A stretch of 64,000 nt of DNA from Ovis canadensis (Eukaryota > Chordata > Mammalia > Artiodactyla > Bovidae). Positions 58,480-64,000 of the stretch are shown one piece after another (the first letter of the stretch is position 1; each line of letters begins with the position of its first letter). The notes under the pieces were generated by a model that saw only the letters and a list, made by a program, of their open reading frames with translations, searched no databases and was not told where the DNA came from. Position numbers and translations under genes: made by a program. Where the stretch lies: positions 67,326,501-67,390,500 of the forward strand of contig NC_091263.1 in assembly GCF_042477335.2 (NCBI RefSeq), given 5' to 3'.

Positions 58480-59690
58480 CAAGTATGAGAAGGCATTCAG
58501 CTTTATTTACAAATCTCTGCAGGCTGCAGAGGCAGCGTGAGCTTTGCCAGCAGCTCCCCCCGGCTCGGAAACCTCCAGTATCTCCTAAATCTCCAGGCCC
58601 AGGTCTGAGTTCTTCAGGTGATGTTGGCTGCCATCTAGATACCCCTCTCTGCATGTCCCCTCCCCAGGGATCCAGTCCGCAGGTCAAGTTTAAGCCTTCA
58701 CTTCTGGTCACCAGTGCTGTTTCAAGAATCGTGGTTGAGAGCAGGAGAGGAAGCTGTGCTGTTATATTCAGCAGGTGGAAGGTTGGCTGCTACCTCCACC
58801 CTAACTGGCCCCTGTGGTGGTCTCCTGGGGCCCTGCCACCACAGCTAAGCCTAGAAAGGGCCCCAGAATGGCCTCAAGTCCCTGTTGGCTTCTCAAATAT
58901 TCCCTGGATTCCCAAGTTGGGTCCCAGGTGCCAGCTGTCTTCTCTTCTCTCTCTGGTCCACTGGCCTCAGCCTTTTGTACCCCTGGAGCCCCCAGTCCTG
59001 AGCCCTTGGGCCTCATGCTAGGCCCTCCAGCAGCCTCAGCTACATCACAGTAAGTAAGACAAGTGCGTCCACTGCCTGGAGCTTGGTATCTGCTGGGCTG
59101 GGGGTTCTGCCTCTGGTCCTTCTCTGCTCACTGCTCTGGGCCAGAACCCATGCCAGGCTTGGGACAGCCCCTCACCAGCAGGGCTGCTATCCAGCCAAGT
59201 CCGAGAGCCTCCTGCTGCCCCTGCTTCCTCCAGTGACCCTCTCCCTCCTTGTGGACAGCTTCATGTGGCCTCACATTGGCCCATCCAGGCTGGCCATCCC
59301 CTTCCAGAAGAGAACCCACATCCCGTCACCCCTTAGCCACAGCTGTTCCTGGCAGAAGAGGAGACAGAGGCATGTCTGGGTGGGTTGAGGCCGCTTTGGA
59401 TCTACAGAGGGACAGGGTCTACAGGCCACCTCTGCTGGGCGGCCACGTGGACTGGGTGCCGGGAGTTGGCATCCAGGCCAGGAGGTGGCACACCTGGTAC
59501 AGTTTCGTCCTTGCTCCTATAGGCTCTAGGACAGGCTCCTGGGCCCCTGCAACTCCCTCTTTACAGGGACAGGGCTCTCTGCAACCTCTGGGGTCCATGT
59601 GTGAGCTTGGAGTCTAAGATGTCTGGACTCTGGCAGGACCATGAGCCCCAGGGCTGGCCAGCCCCAGCCGCCACCTCCAGGAAGCTCTCC
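58480..59690 (-). other. TMIE: TMIE 3' UTR with AATAAA at 58502-58507
   Basis: TTTATT on the plus strand at 58502-58507 is AATAAA on the minus strand, 1.2 kb after the TMIE stop. No closer canonical signal was seen. The stretch has no recognised repeat. Confidence 0.55.

Positions 59691-64000
<4,310 letters not shown>

Overview
The window is a piece of ruminant nuclear DNA (cattle or a close bovid). Two things show this: split genes with GT-AG introns that match mammalian testis serine proteases and TMIE, and an interspersed-repeat load typical of Pecora (BovB LINEs with antisense SINEs of the Bov-tA, Bov-A2 and CHR types). The gene order matches the human 3p21.31 block (PRSS42/43/44, PRSS45, PRSS46, PRSS50, TMIE).

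Layout, left to right. (1) 1-4.35 kb: the last four exons of a plus-strand testis serine protease, best matched to PRSS44, whose 5' part lies left of the window. (2) 4.7-10 kb: a block of BovB and L1 copies, including two BovB copies facing each other as a long inverted repeat, plus a MER5A DNA transposon. (3) 10.3-18.1 kb: PRSS45 in six exons including a 27-nt micro-exon, starting in a CpG-rich stretch with repeated TCAYGTG boxes. (4) 18.1-28.7 kb: intergenic, mostly LINE and SINE sequence. (5) 28.7-50.2 kb: PRSS46 in five exons. Its last intron of 16.7 kb is packed with L1, BovB and SINE insertions and one LTR-like fossil. (6) 51.9-57.3 kb: PRSS50 (TSP50) in six exons encoding 385 residues, with a CpG-rich start. 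(7) 58.5-64 kb: TMIE on the minus strand, tail to tail with PRSS50. Its exon 1 lies right of the window.

The four proteases share intron phases (1-2-1-0 around the catalytic exons) and similar exon lengths, so they arose by tandem duplication. All end in a hydrophobic tail, as expected for GPI-anchored or membrane-held testis proteases. All four open reading frames are intact across the sequence seen here, including PRSS45 and PRSS46, which are pseudogenes in human. His57, Asp102 and a serine at position 195 are present in all four, but the surrounding catalytic machinery differs: PRSS44 has a rebuilt S1 pocket, PRSS46 lacks Asp194 and Gly193, and PRSS50 lacks Gly193 and Asp194 yet has Ser where human has Thr. 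TMIE is unrelated: it is a subunit of the hair-cell mechanotransduction channel.

I saw no sign of a wholly new system. The most interesting material is the partly decayed or re-purposed protease cluster and several neat retroposition structures.
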